Counted from the first letter of the stretch, positions 19,557 to 29,661 are shown. The stretch: DNA of 64,000 bases from Adiantum capillus-veneris (GCA_014529385.2 CM043956.1:61704120-61768119), one strand, 5' to 3'. Numbers and translations: made by a program. The notes: a model not told the origin generated them from the letters alone.

Positions 19557-20360
19557 CTTGACGACGACGACGATGATGATTGTGACGATGACGACAATGG
19601 TGTTGTCGTCGAGGTCAGATCTGCCATGCTAATGGCTGAAATCTGAAAACACTAGGCCTACTGCTGGGGATCTGCAACTGCGGTACTGCTACATGGTGGA
19701 TCTGCAACTGTCCATGCATGCAAACGATAAAAACATTGGCTGTCTAAAGGCTGAATACGCTGGCTGAAATCTGGGCTGAATCCTGATCGTTGTCTGATCT
19801 GCTGCGATAGGGCGAATGCGGCGAGGATCTACTACCGAAGGGTTGCTGTACGGCGAGGCTATGGCTGATCTGAAAACGCTGATCTTATGGGCTATGGCTG
19901 ATCTGAAAACGCTGATCTTATGGGCTAAAAATGCTGGTCTTCTGATGCAAAAACGCTGATGCAGATGGTTGCAAAATGCTAGACTCGGTGCTCTTTGAGA
20001 AAAAGTTGGAGATGCCTGAGGGTGCTGCCGGTCTGCTGGTGCTTGCCCTCCTTGTGTGTCTGCTTCTTCTGCTTCTACTGGGCGCCCCCTGCCTTGCTTA
20101 TATAGGTGCCAAGAGATGGGTCGAGCAGTCCTACATCCTTCCACGATTTGGCAATCATAATAAAATGTCACTTATTATTAATAATGCCATAAGAGGTGGT
20201 TCACGTGCAACATGGGGAAAAATGGGTTCATACAGTGGAAAGTGCTATCATGCTTGGTATTGGGTACTGATGCTAATGATTCTGGGTTGTGCAATCAGAG
20301 GGTATGCAGCTACTCTAACAGCTTGCTCACATGCACATAGGGTTAGATGTGCACGTGACA
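19557..20360 (-). repeat. Family D 3' LTR (5' part), interrupted by element A
   Basis: On the minus strand the LTR starts TGTCACGTGCACATC at 20360, directly after a polypurine tract. It continues to the A insertion at 19557 and would resume at 12787. It contains a perfect 33-bp tandem duplication (19861-19893 and 19894-19926) and a GAC/GAT-rich run at 19557-19605. The 160-codon frame at 19689-20171 is inside it and shows no domain. Confidence 0.6.
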
Positions 20361-20376
20361 TCCCTCCCTTTTCAAG
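20361..20376 (-). promoter_or_regulatory. Polypurine tract, family D
   Basis: On the minus strand CTTGAAAAGGGAGGGA abuts TGTCACGTGC, the start of the 3' LTR. Confidence 0.7.
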
Positions 20377-20640
20377 GTGAGGTATTGATACCGAACTGTA
20401 TGGCGTCTACAGAGTCCACCAATCTTGCGAAGTACTCTTCGCTTGCCCACTCTGCTACGTGGGTCGTTCGATACTTGAAATTCATCAAAGTCTACAATGC
20501 TTGCTTCTATGGGCCACGCCGAAAGCGACACAGAATGATCTGTTGCGGCTCCAATGCTGTAACTTCTTCTATGATCTCGGGTCCACCTTCTTCAAGGATC
20601 TCCGCTAAGGAATATCCTTGAAAACACTTCAAACACAAAA
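20377..20640 (-). pseudogene. Family D pol C-terminal tail (chromodomain-like)
   Basis: In pieces it reads ILEEGGPEIIEEVTALEP, QQIILCRFRRGP, FKYRTTHVAEWASEEYFARL and ends GINTSP just before the polypurine tract. EWASEEYF sits where gypsy chromodomain tails have the aromatic and acidic AxWE/EE motif. TAG codons (after RRGP and KQAL) interrupt it. RT, RNase H and most of integrase are missing between this and the gag to the right, so D is internally deleted. Confidence 0.55.
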
Positions 20641-21008
20641 CCATAAACATATCCGTTCCTTGTCGAAAGACTGAAACAAGACTCTTCTTTCTAAATGACT
20701 AACCATCTAGCTCAAGATGCTCAGTTAACTCTGACTCCTGCCAAGCTTGATACCAATTAATGGCATCCCCTGATGATAGATACATGGTAGTAGTCAAACT
20801 TTAATGTTGCTTGTTTTCTTATTAGTCGCAAAGTAAGCTTTAAATTGATGCAACCAAGAATGAATCACAGATGCATCCATCTTACCATCATACTTACTAA
20901 ACGTCAACTTCTCAGTGACTGGATTGATGGAATCTTCATCTCTACCTGTGCTACGGGATGGCTCACCAACCTCCTTGATTGGCTCGTCTTTCATGGAGAG
21001 TACTTGTA
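20641..21008 (-). pseudogene. Family D gag, C-terminal part
   Basis: It reads MKDEPIKEVGEPSRST, LTFSKYDGKMDASVIHSWL, HQFKAYFATNKKTSNIKV, then after a frame change MYLSSGDAINWYQAWQE. That is the usual capsid core of gypsy gag (a W-containing helix, then a GxAxxWY motif). Its N-terminal half continues on the other side of A2 (22694-23027). Confidence 0.75.
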
Positions 21009-21013
21009 GGACA

Positions 21014-21575
21014 AGTCACAAACTGCTTATGTGGCCTGACCCTACCTAATAAAGTTGTGTCAACTTATGGCCAAGGGACGCAAAGAGATAAAAACTACGT
21101 AGAAGTCTGTTGACATGGCAGTTGTACGGACGCCGCAGATCACGTTGAGTGCTAACGTGGTTGTACGGATTTTCGCAAATCGCGCTGACATGGCATTGTA
21201 CGGATTTCCGCAGGCAATGCTGACTACTTTTGGCTGCCAGCTTTTGGAAAAAGGTTGCTTTTGAGTTTCATGCTTTTGGGGCTCTGCTTTTAGCACCCCT
21301 TGTAATGTTTATAAGTGGCTCACTTCTCAAAGCATCTAGATGCAAAGTCTGAGAGCGAGCACCCGCGGGAGTTGTACTTTGCTCAAAGATTAATATTTGC
21401 TCAAAGATTAATATAAAAGAAATACCGAAAGGGGCGCCAGTCCTTGGGGCCGATCTCTCTTAGCACGGAACTCTGCCGGGCCATGTCGACTCTCTCTTGA
21501 ATTGTGAATTGTTTTGAAGTGAATTTCTGTTGTGTCGCCACAGAATCTAGGCTTGATGTGTTCAAGTTTGTTATA
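21014..21575 (+). repeat. A2 5' LTR
   Basis: Starts (T>A)GTCACAAACTGC and ends AAGTTTGTTATA. It has a TATAAAAG box at about 21412 followed by the GAAATACCGAAAGGGGCGCC module. Confidence 0.88.
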
Positions 21576-21576
21576 G

Positions 21577-21588
21577 TGGTATCATAGC
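21577..21588 (+). promoter_or_regulatory. Primer-binding site, A2
   Basis: TGGTATCATAGC, one mismatch from the initiator tRNA-Met complement, directly 3' of the LTR. Confidence 0.85.
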
Positions 21589-22102
21589 ATGGCTGATTTC
21601 TCTTCTACCGGGAAATCTGATCCCTTTTCTCGCGACACCTATGGATTCCGAAAAGAATCAATCGACCTCTTCTGCATCCGCTGAGGCGGGAGGAGGCAAT
21701 ACGACAAATTCAAGCGACTTAGTAGAAGATGAGTACGGGCCACCCCGGCCCACACAGTATGAACTCAAGACGAACTAACTGCACCATTTTGGTCTCATAA
21801 ATCTCTATAGACATGATCGCAATAAGTATTAGTCAATCCGGCATCAGTGAGGTCCGGGATGGATCTAGATGCGGTTACTAAATACATTGCTGGCAGTCAT
21901 GGTCTGAGATTTAGAATGAATTTTTTTGTGATTGATTTGTCATGTAATGTCATGTGATGTCATGTGTAGTGATGTGACTGTCGTCTTTGTAGAAGTGCTA
22001 GATGTGTCATGTTTAGTGCGTCGGTACTTAGAGTCAGTGTCTACTGAAATGGTTTATGGCCTCTGTCTGTTTTGCAAGCGTAATCGAGAGCGATTACAGT
22101 TC
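21589..22102 (+). other. A2 internal remnant (gag start fused to 3' non-coding region)
   Basis: The sequence up to about 21770 parallels the first codons of family A gag, and from about 21775 (GCACCATTTTGGTCTC) it parallels 13555-13700 of family A in reverse complement. No pol sequence remains. A run of CATGTGATG-type repeats lies at 21940-21975. Confidence 0.75.
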
Positions 22103-22118
22103 TTTCAAGAGGGGGGTA
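22102..22118 (+). promoter_or_regulatory. Polypurine tract, A2
   Basis: CTTTCAAGAGGGGGGTA abuts the 3' LTR and is identical to the family A tract. Confidence 0.85.
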
Positions 22119-22693
22119 TGTCACAAATTGCTTACGTGGCATGACCCTACCTAATAAAGTTGTCCCAACTTATGGCCAAGGGACGAGGGGCCCTAGGGAC
22201 GCAAAGAGATAAAAGCTCCGTAGAAGACTGCTGACGTGGCAGTTGTACAGACGCAACAGATCGCGTTGATTGCTGACGTGGCTGTACGGATTTCAGCAAA
22301 TCGTGCTGACAGCGCTAATGTAGCACTGTACGGATTTCCACAGGCTGCGCTAACTGCTTTTGGCTGCCAGCTTTTGGGGAAAGGTTGCTTTTGAGTTTCA
22401 TGCTTTTGGGGCTCTACTTTTAGCACCCCTTGTAATGTTTATAAGTGACCCAAGCTCACTTCTCAGAGCATCTGGACGCAGAGTCTGAGAGCGAGCACCC
22501 ACGGGAGTTTTACTTTGCTTAAAGATTAATATAAAAGAAATACCAAAAGGGGCGCCAATCTTTGGGGCCAATCTCTCTTGGCACGGAACTACGCCGGGCC
22601 GTGTCAACTCTCTCTTGAATTGTGAATTGTTTTGAAGTGAATCTCTATTGTGTCGCGACAGAATCTAGACTTGGGGTGTTCAAGTTTGTTACA
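22119..22693 (+). repeat. A2 3' LTR
   Basis: Starts TGTCACAAATTGC, ends TTCAAGTTTGTTACA, 575 bp; core module at about 22528-22552. Confidence 0.9.
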
Positions 22694-23027
22694 GGACCAA
22701 CTCTTGCATGCGTTGGTCCCTCTGCGCCTCTCGTTCTAACTCCATAGCCGCTCGCTTCTCTTCGCCTACTATGCGTTGAGCCTCGCGTGCTAGCTCACAC
22801 TCAAGCTCCATAGCTGCCGGTCTTTCTTCACGATCGCGGTCCATGGCAGCGTGTTACGCCTCTTGTTGTAGCATCATGTCCATCATCGACTTGACCAAAG
22901 CCTCCATAGGGTTTGGTGCAATTTGTGGCGTAGATGGGGATGGGGGAGGATCGGGGAACAATCCTCCTAGTGTAGAAACTTCGTCTTTTCCAACTCCACT
23001 CTCATCACCTTCATGCAAAGTATCCAT
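22694..23027 (-). pseudogene. Family D gag, N-terminal part
   Basis: From ATG at 23027 it reads MDTLHEGDESGVGKDE, a proline stretch (FPDPPPSPSTP), MEALVKSMMDMMLQQEA, a TAA, then a charged coiled coil with ELAREAQRIVGEEKRAAMEL. It ends QRMQELV at the A2 insertion and continues at 21008 with MKDEPIKE. The coiled coil before the capsid core fits plant gypsy gag. Confidence 0.7.
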
Positions 23028-23129
23028 TCCGCTTCGGGTAATGACAATGCACTAAAGACTTGGGTACTTGGGGTTCTTGAGATTCTTGAGTACTTGGGTT
23101 CTTGAGGGTCTTGAGTACTCGGGATTCTT
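23028..23129 (-). repeat. Family D leader with CTTGGGTTCTTGAG minisatellite
   Basis: Degenerate repeats of TTGAGTACTTGGGTTCT run up to the family B insertion and resume on the other side at 26029-26070. This shows B landed inside the array. Confidence 0.7.
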
Positions 23130-23203
23130 TGTCACAAGACGGGCACCACGTGCTAATAGAAAAGAATAGACTGAACAGACTTTTAGCACTTCAATAACAA
23201 TTG

Positions 23204-23238
<35 letters not shown>

Positions 23239-23779
23239 GGAGTGGCGGAATTCCACCCCAGAGAGTGTTGGCCCCAAACCTTGGCGCCCCTTTCGGTATT
23301 TCTTTATAATGCATCAACACAGTACAAGCCGGTACTCCAGACTCTGCACCTTCTCCAAGAAGCATGCCGGAGAATGAGTCCTTAGCACATATTTAAAGGC
23401 CCCTGGCCTATGAAAAGCAGTTTACATGAAAAGCCTTCAAACTCAAAAGCTTCTGGTCCAAAAGCAATGCCAAAAAGCTGTTAATGTAAATCACGGAATT
23501 CCGTACGGCAGTCGACGCAAAACGCGGAAATCCATACAATCTTCCACGTCATCATGTCAGTGCAATTTTCGGAATTTCCATACAGCTGCCACGTCATTAG
23601 CTGCCACGCAAGACTTTCAGTGTGTGTGTGTGTGGGGGGGTTCTCCTTTATTTTAATCCCCATAAGTTGGTAGGACTTCTTCTTCTGTTACTTGTCCTTC
23701 TTAGGGTTTAGGACCCTCGGCCGACATCTGCAAATTAGCTCCCTTCTTCAAGGCTTTGACACGTCAGCAGTTTGTGACA
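23130..23779 (-). repeat. Family B 3' LTR
   Basis: 650 bp; on the plus strand it runs from TGTCACAAGACGGGC to CAGCAGTTTGTGACA. It holds (GA)n at 23207-23235 and the core module at about 23281-23302. It lacks about 30 bp that the 5' LTR has near 25880-25910. Confidence 0.9.
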
Positions 23780-23795
23780 TCTCCCCTTCTTGAAA
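23780..23795 (-). promoter_or_regulatory. Polypurine tract, family B
   Basis: On the minus strand TTTCAAGAAGGGGAGA abuts TGTCACAAACTG. Confidence 0.8.
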
Positions 23796-25330
23796 GAGAG
23801 TAATCGTCCGCGATTACAGCATATCTACAAAACAACTCAAGTTAGCTCAAAATTTTCCGAGGGTCATTCCGAGGGACATTCCAAGGGACAATCAGTTTTC
23901 TCTTTTTGTTAAGGAGTTAGCTTCTCTTTTCGGCTCTTTTGATCAAGGAGTTAGCTTCTCCTTTCATCCAAATCGGAACTCTTGATATTCCGGCGTAGTA
24001 AAATTAGCCATCACAACCAGACCGTATTGATCTTCCACGGGTGTCTTGATGCACTAAAATTATAGACCCGGGCAATCTCATCTAATTAGGAATATTCAGT
24101 GGTTGGCACATCACAATGCAGCACAAATGCTTACATATGCATGTTACAAGACATAGAAACATAAAGCCGCCGATGAACACTCCCCCCGCAAATAACCATC
24201 CAAGTCTGGGCCATGAGTTGTTCAATGACTCCCTCATCACTCCTCCCGCAAATAACCTAAAAAGGTCCGGGCCATGAGATATAGAGGCCTTTTACAACCA
24301 AACGCCCCACAGACTGCAGACTGCGTCGTTTGGAGGTGCTGAGAGTAGCCACTGTTCAGACTTCTTAATACCCCCCCCCCCCCCTAAATAACCATGCAGG
24401 TCCGGTCCATGAGTAAAAACATCACTTTTCAATCATCATTACTCCCCCCGCAAATAACCACAAGGGTCCGGGCCATTAGTACGAACAAGCATTCCCAAAC
24501 ATCATGCTTCACCCTCCACTTGGGAGTAAAATCACCAATCATTGAAACCAGTATTAAAACTAGAGTCAAACATTTCAAGTCGGCACCAAAATAGGTTCAA
24601 AACAAATACCATCCATTTCAAACAAATTCCAACAAGTTCTCAAACAGATTTCAAACTTAAAAAGCAATCTCAACATCGATCGAGCTCGAAAAGTCGACTG
24701 ACTTTCCATCCTAAAACCTGCACCAAAAATTAGGGTTAGATTCCTTCCATAAGGTCGTAGCCGTCCACAGTACGGTCCATCAGCTCTTGGACAGACAGTG
24801 TTCTTGTGGCAGTGATGGTAGTCCCAAGTCATAGCAGTCACACCGGACCTCCGAGGTTATCAACAAGAGGCACCTGCTGAGAGATGTAAAGAAATTTCAA
24901 GTTATAATCTGCTAGGATTTCCATGGCAAGCATTCCAGGATACCCCACTCTGTCAGAAGTTGCACTCCGAAGGAAGATGTCAAAAACCATATAACTTTGA
25001 GCAAAAATTTTCTTGAAAGCTTGCCAAGTACTTGGAGTATACTGCTTGGTAGCTATCAACATCGGCATGGAACTGCCTTTAAGAAAAACAACAGCTCTAA
25101 ACAAATCTTAGTCCTTCTCTTGTAAGTGATTTTTATGGCTTATGCCCTGTAAGACATGAGCGGTGAAGACGGGAGCGCGCCCGATGCGCGATGAAGTAAG
25201 GATGGGAGTGGCTAATAAGTCCGGGGTCGGAGCACGAAGCTAAAATTTCCAATGAACTTTTGAAAGTGCAATCTTGCTCTGTCTGCTCCTTGGTAGGACC
25301 GGTATGCTTTCAGAAAAGCACACGCCTGAT
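23796..25330 (-). other. Family B internal region, non-coding
   Basis: No long frame. A C-rich motif recurs four times (24179-24216, 24240-24278, 24371-24412, 24442-24479), each CCCCCGCAAATAACC followed by GGTCCGGGCCATGAG-like sequence. An 88-codon minus frame at 24838-25104 has no domain that I recognise. This is where gag-pol would be in an autonomous element. Confidence 0.7.
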
Positions 25331-25342
25331 GCTCTAATACCA
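25331..25342 (-). promoter_or_regulatory. Primer-binding site, family B
   Basis: On the minus strand TGGTATTAGAGC, one mismatch from the initiator tRNA-Met complement, beside the 5' LTR. Confidence 0.8.
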
Positions 25343-25343
25343 C

Positions 25344-26028
25344 TGTCACAAGACGGGCACCACGTGCCAATAGAAAAGAACAGACTGAACAGACTTTTAG
25401 CACTTCAATAACAACTGAATTGAGAAAGAGAGAGAGAGAGAGAGACGACACGCCACAGGGAGTGGCGGAATTCCACCCCAGAAAGTGTTGGCCCCAAACC
25501 TTGGCGCCCCTTTCAATATTTCTTTATATTGCATCAACACAGCACAAGCCGGTGCTCCAGACTCTGCACCTTCTCCAAGAAGCGTGCCAAAGAATGAGCC
25601 CTTAGCACATATTTAAAGGCCCCTAGCCTATGAAAAGCAGTTTACATAAAAAGCCTTCAAACTCAAAAGCTTCTTGTCCAAAAGCAATGCCAAACAACTA
25701 CCAGCGTAAATCACGGAATTCCATACAATAGTCAGCGCAAAACGCCGAAATCCGTACAGTCTGCCACGTCATCATGTCAGCGCAATTTTTGAAATTTCCG
25801 TACAGCTGCCACGTCATTAGTTGCCACCAAGACTTTCAATGTATGTATGTGTGGGTCCTGCTTTATTTAATCCTCTATGTCACTTTGGGGCCCCATCGGA
25901 CGGGGTCCCCATAAGTTGGTAGGACTTCTTCTTCTATTACTTGTTTTTCTTAGGGTTTAAGCCCCTCGGCCGACATCTGCAAGTTGGCTCCCTTCTTCAG
26001 GGCTTTGACATGTCAGCAGTTTGTGACA
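25344..26028 (-). repeat. Family B 5' LTR
   Basis: 685 bp, same ends as the 3' LTR; (GA)n at 25424-25445; core module at about 25501-25522 with one substitution. Confidence 0.9.
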
Positions 26029-26033
26029 TTCTT

Positions 26034-26331
26034 GGGGTTCTTGAGTACTTGGGGTTCTTGGGTTTCTAAAACGTTTTGTTTCGGAGCTCAAAGAAAGCGA
26101 AACACAGGTTTTGTTTTACATATATGTACCTATAATTATACATTTGAATATACATACAAAATCACCTCTCAAGACATGAAATACCAAAATCTAGATGTGA
26201 AACTTAAGTCACGAGTGAACAAGGTATCGATGATTTGAGGCAACCTTTGTACATGGCTTACAAAATCCCCAAACAGGTGGTTTAGTTAGAGTTACGCCAC
26301 TGTTGCTTCGCCATTTTGTACGGCTAGTGAT
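26034..26331. other. Flank between element D leader and the copia LTR; no gene recognised
   Basis: The TTGAGTACTTGGGGTTC repeats continue to about 26070. The remaining sequence is unassigned; the 5' LTR of D should lie near here but could not be matched to its 3' LTR. Confidence 0.5.
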
Positions 26332-26577
26332 TGTCCCACGTTGGCCACCCATCGCACATCATGTAGATTGCATGGGCGAACACTTTAGCACATGTCTGGC
26401 CGGTCATTTTTTGAGCCCGACTGGGTGCGCACATTTTTAGCCATTTTTAGGCTTTTAAGTTTTTTGCACCAGTTACACATTTTGCCCTACCTCAACCTAA
26501 GATTCTATAAATAGAATGCTTAGGGTCTTGTAGTCATTCAGATTGTGTATTGAGAGCATCATTTGCAGAGCACTTGT

Positions 26578-26640
<63 letters not shown>

Positions 26641-26679
26641 CGCACGTGGCTCACACCCTCTCCATTGCTCACTCTCACA
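26332..26679 (+). repeat. Copia 5' LTR
   Basis: It starts TGTCCCACGTTGGCCACCC, a very common start of plant copia LTRs, and ends CTCACTCTCACA at the PBS; 348 bp. A (CT)n run fills 26579-26638. A 5' flank duplication cannot be tested because the 3' end is lost. Confidence 0.7.
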
Positions 26680-26691
26680 TGGTATCACTCG
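26680..26691 (+). promoter_or_regulatory. Primer-binding site, copia
   Basis: TGGTATCACTCG directly after the LTR; the first eight bases match the initiator tRNA-Met complement. Confidence 0.65.
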
Positions 26692-27428
26692 CCAAGCGTT
26701 GAAGAATCTGCATTGATTTGCTTCCAAAAGGCTAGCGCTAGCAGTTTTGAGCCCTTCCGTCACAACAAAAACTGAAAATCAGCCTAGCCTTTTTTGGACC
26801 AGCCAACGTTTTTGCATTTACCGGTCTCGATCTGCACACCTCTTTCAGGCGCTACACTCCTTGCCAAAAATCGCACCCAAAACAGCCCAGATCAGCCTTG
26901 CGTTTTTGCTGGCAGATTTGCGTTTTTGCATCTGCTGGCGTTTTTTGTCATCTTGCGGTTTTTTGAAGACTAGCTGCGTTTTCATTATCACGCAACGATT
27001 CTGCACCAGAGTTAGTGGCTTACACTTGCCTGGAGAGTTCTCTATTGCAAAGAACTTGCAGATCTGCACCTTGGTCAAGTATCTACAGCCAATTGACACG
27101 CTTTTGGCATTGATTACTTGCTGTTTTTTCTCTGTTTTCAACCCCTCGACGGCTGAGAAGTGCGAGAACCCCCTCCTTTGACACTCTGTGACGCTCTTGT
27201 ACCGACGGGTGACGTACAAGCATGCTGACATCTCTATTACAGCAGCGTTTTCAGCACCCTTTGCAACGTTTTTTAGGGCGGACAGCACGCTGAATTTTTA
27301 CCTTTTGTGCGGTTGATCACTCCCTTGCTCATCAAGACACCGTCCGGTGGTTGTCTGCGCGGTTAACCTTCATCGGCGACTTGTGATCTTATCGATCTAC
27401 CTCTCGGACTACTCTCTGAGCACAACAC

Positions 27429-28170
27429 ATGTCAACTCCGAAGCAGAAGGGACAACAACTGTCCCAAAAGGGGGCCACAACATCTTCTGCGACTACAGCC
27501 ACTTCCACTTTTGCGACTACGTCGACATTTGCCGACGCAACATCCAACACTTATGCCCTCACCCAGTTTGCTAAGGAGAAGAAGTTGGATTTACACAACT
27601 ATTCTGTGTGGAGGACACGAGTTCGCACAATCATTGCCTACCATCGACTCTCGGAATGGTTGAATGATTTCACCCCTTCGGCTACGAAGCCTTCCCTTCC
27701 TACCGCCACTCAGGACCAGATCGACGATGGGTGGATCGGGACATACGAGTCTTCACCTTTCTTATGATGAACCTCTCGGACCTCATCACGAAGGAAGTTT
27801 CCAAAGAGGAGCATGCACATCCATTGTGGAGACGGATTCTTGACCAATTTGAGGAGACCTCGTTTGCCAGACAGATCACACTTGAACGGGACTTGTACAA
27901 CGTCCAGTGCAAGGATTTCAACTCAGTCGATGAATTGACCCACCGCATGCGAGAACTCTAGGACGACCTTGTCTCTGCCAGAGGCGACATCACCTCGGCA
28001 CGCATAGCTGGCCTCTTACTATTCAAGCTTCCCTCACCCTTTGATCCCTACTTTCAAAGTTTGCTCACTTATGGACGTACCTCTTTTCCCACCTGGGACG
28101 AGATTCTCCCTTGCCTTAGACAGATCGAGGGGCATTCCGAGCCGGACGTGCTGTTGATGCAGAAGGAGCT
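27429..28170 (+). pseudogene. Copia gag
   Basis: 27429-27767 starts MSTPKQKGQQLSQKG, then FAKEKKLDLHNYSVWRTRVRTII, the typical start of copia gag. After a frameshift near 27740, 27731-28170 reads NLSDLITKEVSKEEHAHPLWRRIL, LYNVQCKDFNSVDELTHRM and LLFKLPSPFDPYFQSLL, the UBN2-type gag core. A TAG at 27959-27961 stands where W is expected in LWDDL. It would form the particle shell. Confidence 0.88.
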
Positions 28171-29004
28171 TTGATAGCTCAAGGAGGCAACAAGAAAGGT
28201 AAAGGTAAGAAGAAGAAGAAGAACAAGGACATCGAATGTTACCACTGCCACAAGAAAGGGCACAAAGAACCAGAATGCAGAAAGAAGAAGCGAGACGAGG
28301 CCAACAGGGAGAAACAGACAGCCTCGACTACAGTTGTAGCCTCTCACGAGATGGCAGGGACCGCTCAAGTGGCAACGACGGACCACGCTCTTGCTACATC
28401 GCAGTCAGGTACTTGGGTTGTTGACAGTGGAGCCACCACTCACATGACTCCCCAACAGTCTTGGTTTAGCTCTCTCAGGGAGACTCATGAGCAGACCGTC
28501 ACTATGGGTGACAACCATGAGATTCCAGTGTCTGGCACAGACCAGATTACGCTCTTTCGTTCTACCTCAGACCCGAAGCTCAGTTCAATGGAGGCACTTT
28601 ACGGTCCGGACATGGCCTTCAACCTCCTCTCTGTGTCAAGTTTAGACTCTCAAGGAGCTGACATACACTTTGGGAGTGGCACAGTCATCATTTTTTATTC
28701 TACGACAGGTACTATCCTTGGACGCATTGAGCGCGATGGTTCCCTATACCGCCTCACTGCTCTTCTGTCTCGGACCACGGAGTCTTCTTCTCTATGGCAT
28801 GCACGATTTAGACATCAATGCTATCAACAGCTTCAACAGGCTGCTAGGACCTCTATGGTGGAGGGTTTACCAACGATACGCTCCTCATCAGGCGAATGCG
28901 AGGCTTGCCAGATAGGCAAGCAACACAGGGTTACCTTTCCGAAGCAGGCATCCAACGGAGCTTCGGCACCGCACTGGTTCACATTGATCTATGTAGCCCG
29001 ATGA
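28171..29004 (+). pseudogene. Copia nucleocapsid, protease and pre-integrase domain
   Basis: In order: a lysine-rich tract, the knuckle CYHCHKKGHKEPECRKKK, the protease loop TWVVDSGATTHMT with the canonical D-S-G, NLLSVSSLDSQGADIHF, and the pre-integrase zinc finger (LWHARFRHQCYQQLQ, CEACQIGKQHRVTF). This 277-codon stretch is open. It is separated from gag by a stop at 28168-28173. At its end the frame is lost near LIYVAR, where DLCGPM-type sequence is expected. Confidence 0.9.
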
Positions 29005-29033
29005 GCACTCCTTCATTTTCTGGCTCATAGTTT

Positions 29034-29661
29034 TTGCTTGTGCTTGTGGATGATTCCAGCAGGTACACTTGGGCTTCATTCTTAAATCTGAAGTCAAAGG
29101 CTTTCCGTTTCATTCAGAATTGGAAGATGATGGTTGAAAAGGAGAAGGACTTGCACGTCAAATGTACTCGCTCAGACAGAGGGGTTGAGTTCACCTCGGA
29201 GGACTTTGTACAGTGGTACAAGTCAGAGGGCATCCAGTGCCAGCTGACTACTCCCTACTCACCTTCCCAGAACGAAGTTGTTGAGCGGAAGAATCAGACT
29301 ATTATGGAGATGGCTCGTGCGATGCTTAAGCACGCATGCTTCTTTGCCGCGGGTTTACTGAGCAAAGGCGGGCAACACGACGGTTTACATCCAGAACCGT
29401 TCTCCTACACATGCTTTGCAGAACATGACTCCCTATCAGGCTTACTATGGGCGCAAGCCCTCTATCTCACACTTTATGATGTCCGGCCTCTGTCCATGTG
29501 CCATAGGAGAAGCAATAGAAGGTAAACTTCAAGGCGAAGAAGCTCATCTTCCTAGGCTATTCACAAGAGTCTGATGGATACCGGCTTTATGATCCTGACA
29601 CCAAGACCACCACAATTAGCCGTAATGTGACTTTCATTGAGCTTTTCAACATACCTGCACA
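29034..29661 (+). pseudogene. Copia integrase core, truncated
   Basis: It reads VLVDDSSRYTWASFL (first catalytic D), KCTRSDRGVEFTSEDF (second D) and YSPSQNEVVERKNQTIMEMAR (catalytic E), then decays with a frameshift in the region after ARAMLKHA. KKLIFLGYSQESDGYRLYDP is readable to about 29600, and the sequence ends FNIPAQGDN at the family E junction. It lacks everything downstream, including RT. Confidence 0.9.

Larger units (their letters stand above)
21014..22693 (+). mobile_element. A2: internally deleted derivative of family A
   Basis: LTRs lie at 21014-21575 and 22119-22693, with flanks GGACA (21009-21013) and GGACC (22694-22698). Between them are only a PBS, about 150 bp of gag start (ADFSSTGKSDPF) and the 3' non-coding tail with the polypurine tract. 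All of protease to integrase is gone. The ends match family A, so it could have been mobilised in trans. It splits the gag of element D. Confidence 0.88.
23130..26028 (-). mobile_element. Family B LTR element without pol (non-autonomous)
   Basis: It is 2899 bp with LTRs at 23130-23779 and 25344-26028 and identical TSDs TTCTT (23125-23129 and 26029-26033). The PBS lies at 25331-25342 and the polypurine tract at 23780-23795. The 1564-bp internal part encodes no recognisable gag or pol, so it needs proteins from another element, as in LARD/TRIM-type elements. Confidence 0.9.
26332..29661 (+). mobile_element. Ty1/copia element, 3'-truncated
   Basis: It has a 5' LTR, PBS, leader, gag with CCHC knuckle, protease and integrase in the copia order (integrase before RT). 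RT, RNase H and the 3' LTR are missing. The sequence ends at about 29655-29663, where it runs into minus-strand family E gag through the shared string GGACAATC. Several stops and a frameshift inactivate it. Confidence 0.9.

Noticed and set aside
19689-20171. 160-codon minus-strand frame with an internal 11-residue repeat
   Set aside because: The repeat comes from the 33-bp duplication in the D LTR, and the frame has no domain and lies in LTR sequence.
20738-20752. TGGTATCAAGCTTGG on the minus strand, looking like a primer-binding site
   Set aside because: It lies inside a readable gag segment (INWYQAWQE) of element D and no LTR adjoins it.
24179-24479. Regularly recurring C-rich units suggestive of a CRISPR array
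   Set aside because: Only four imperfect units with uneven spacing, inside a plant LTR element; no cas-like genes.
26497-26775. Frames with RE or LS repeats across (CT)n
   Set aside because: Dinucleotide-run artefacts; the same applies to 31624-31929 and 59285-59622.
26747-27181. 144-codon plus-strand frame between copia LTR and gag
   Set aside because: Cysteine- and phenylalanine-rich leader sequence lacking any gag motif; the true gag starts at 27429.
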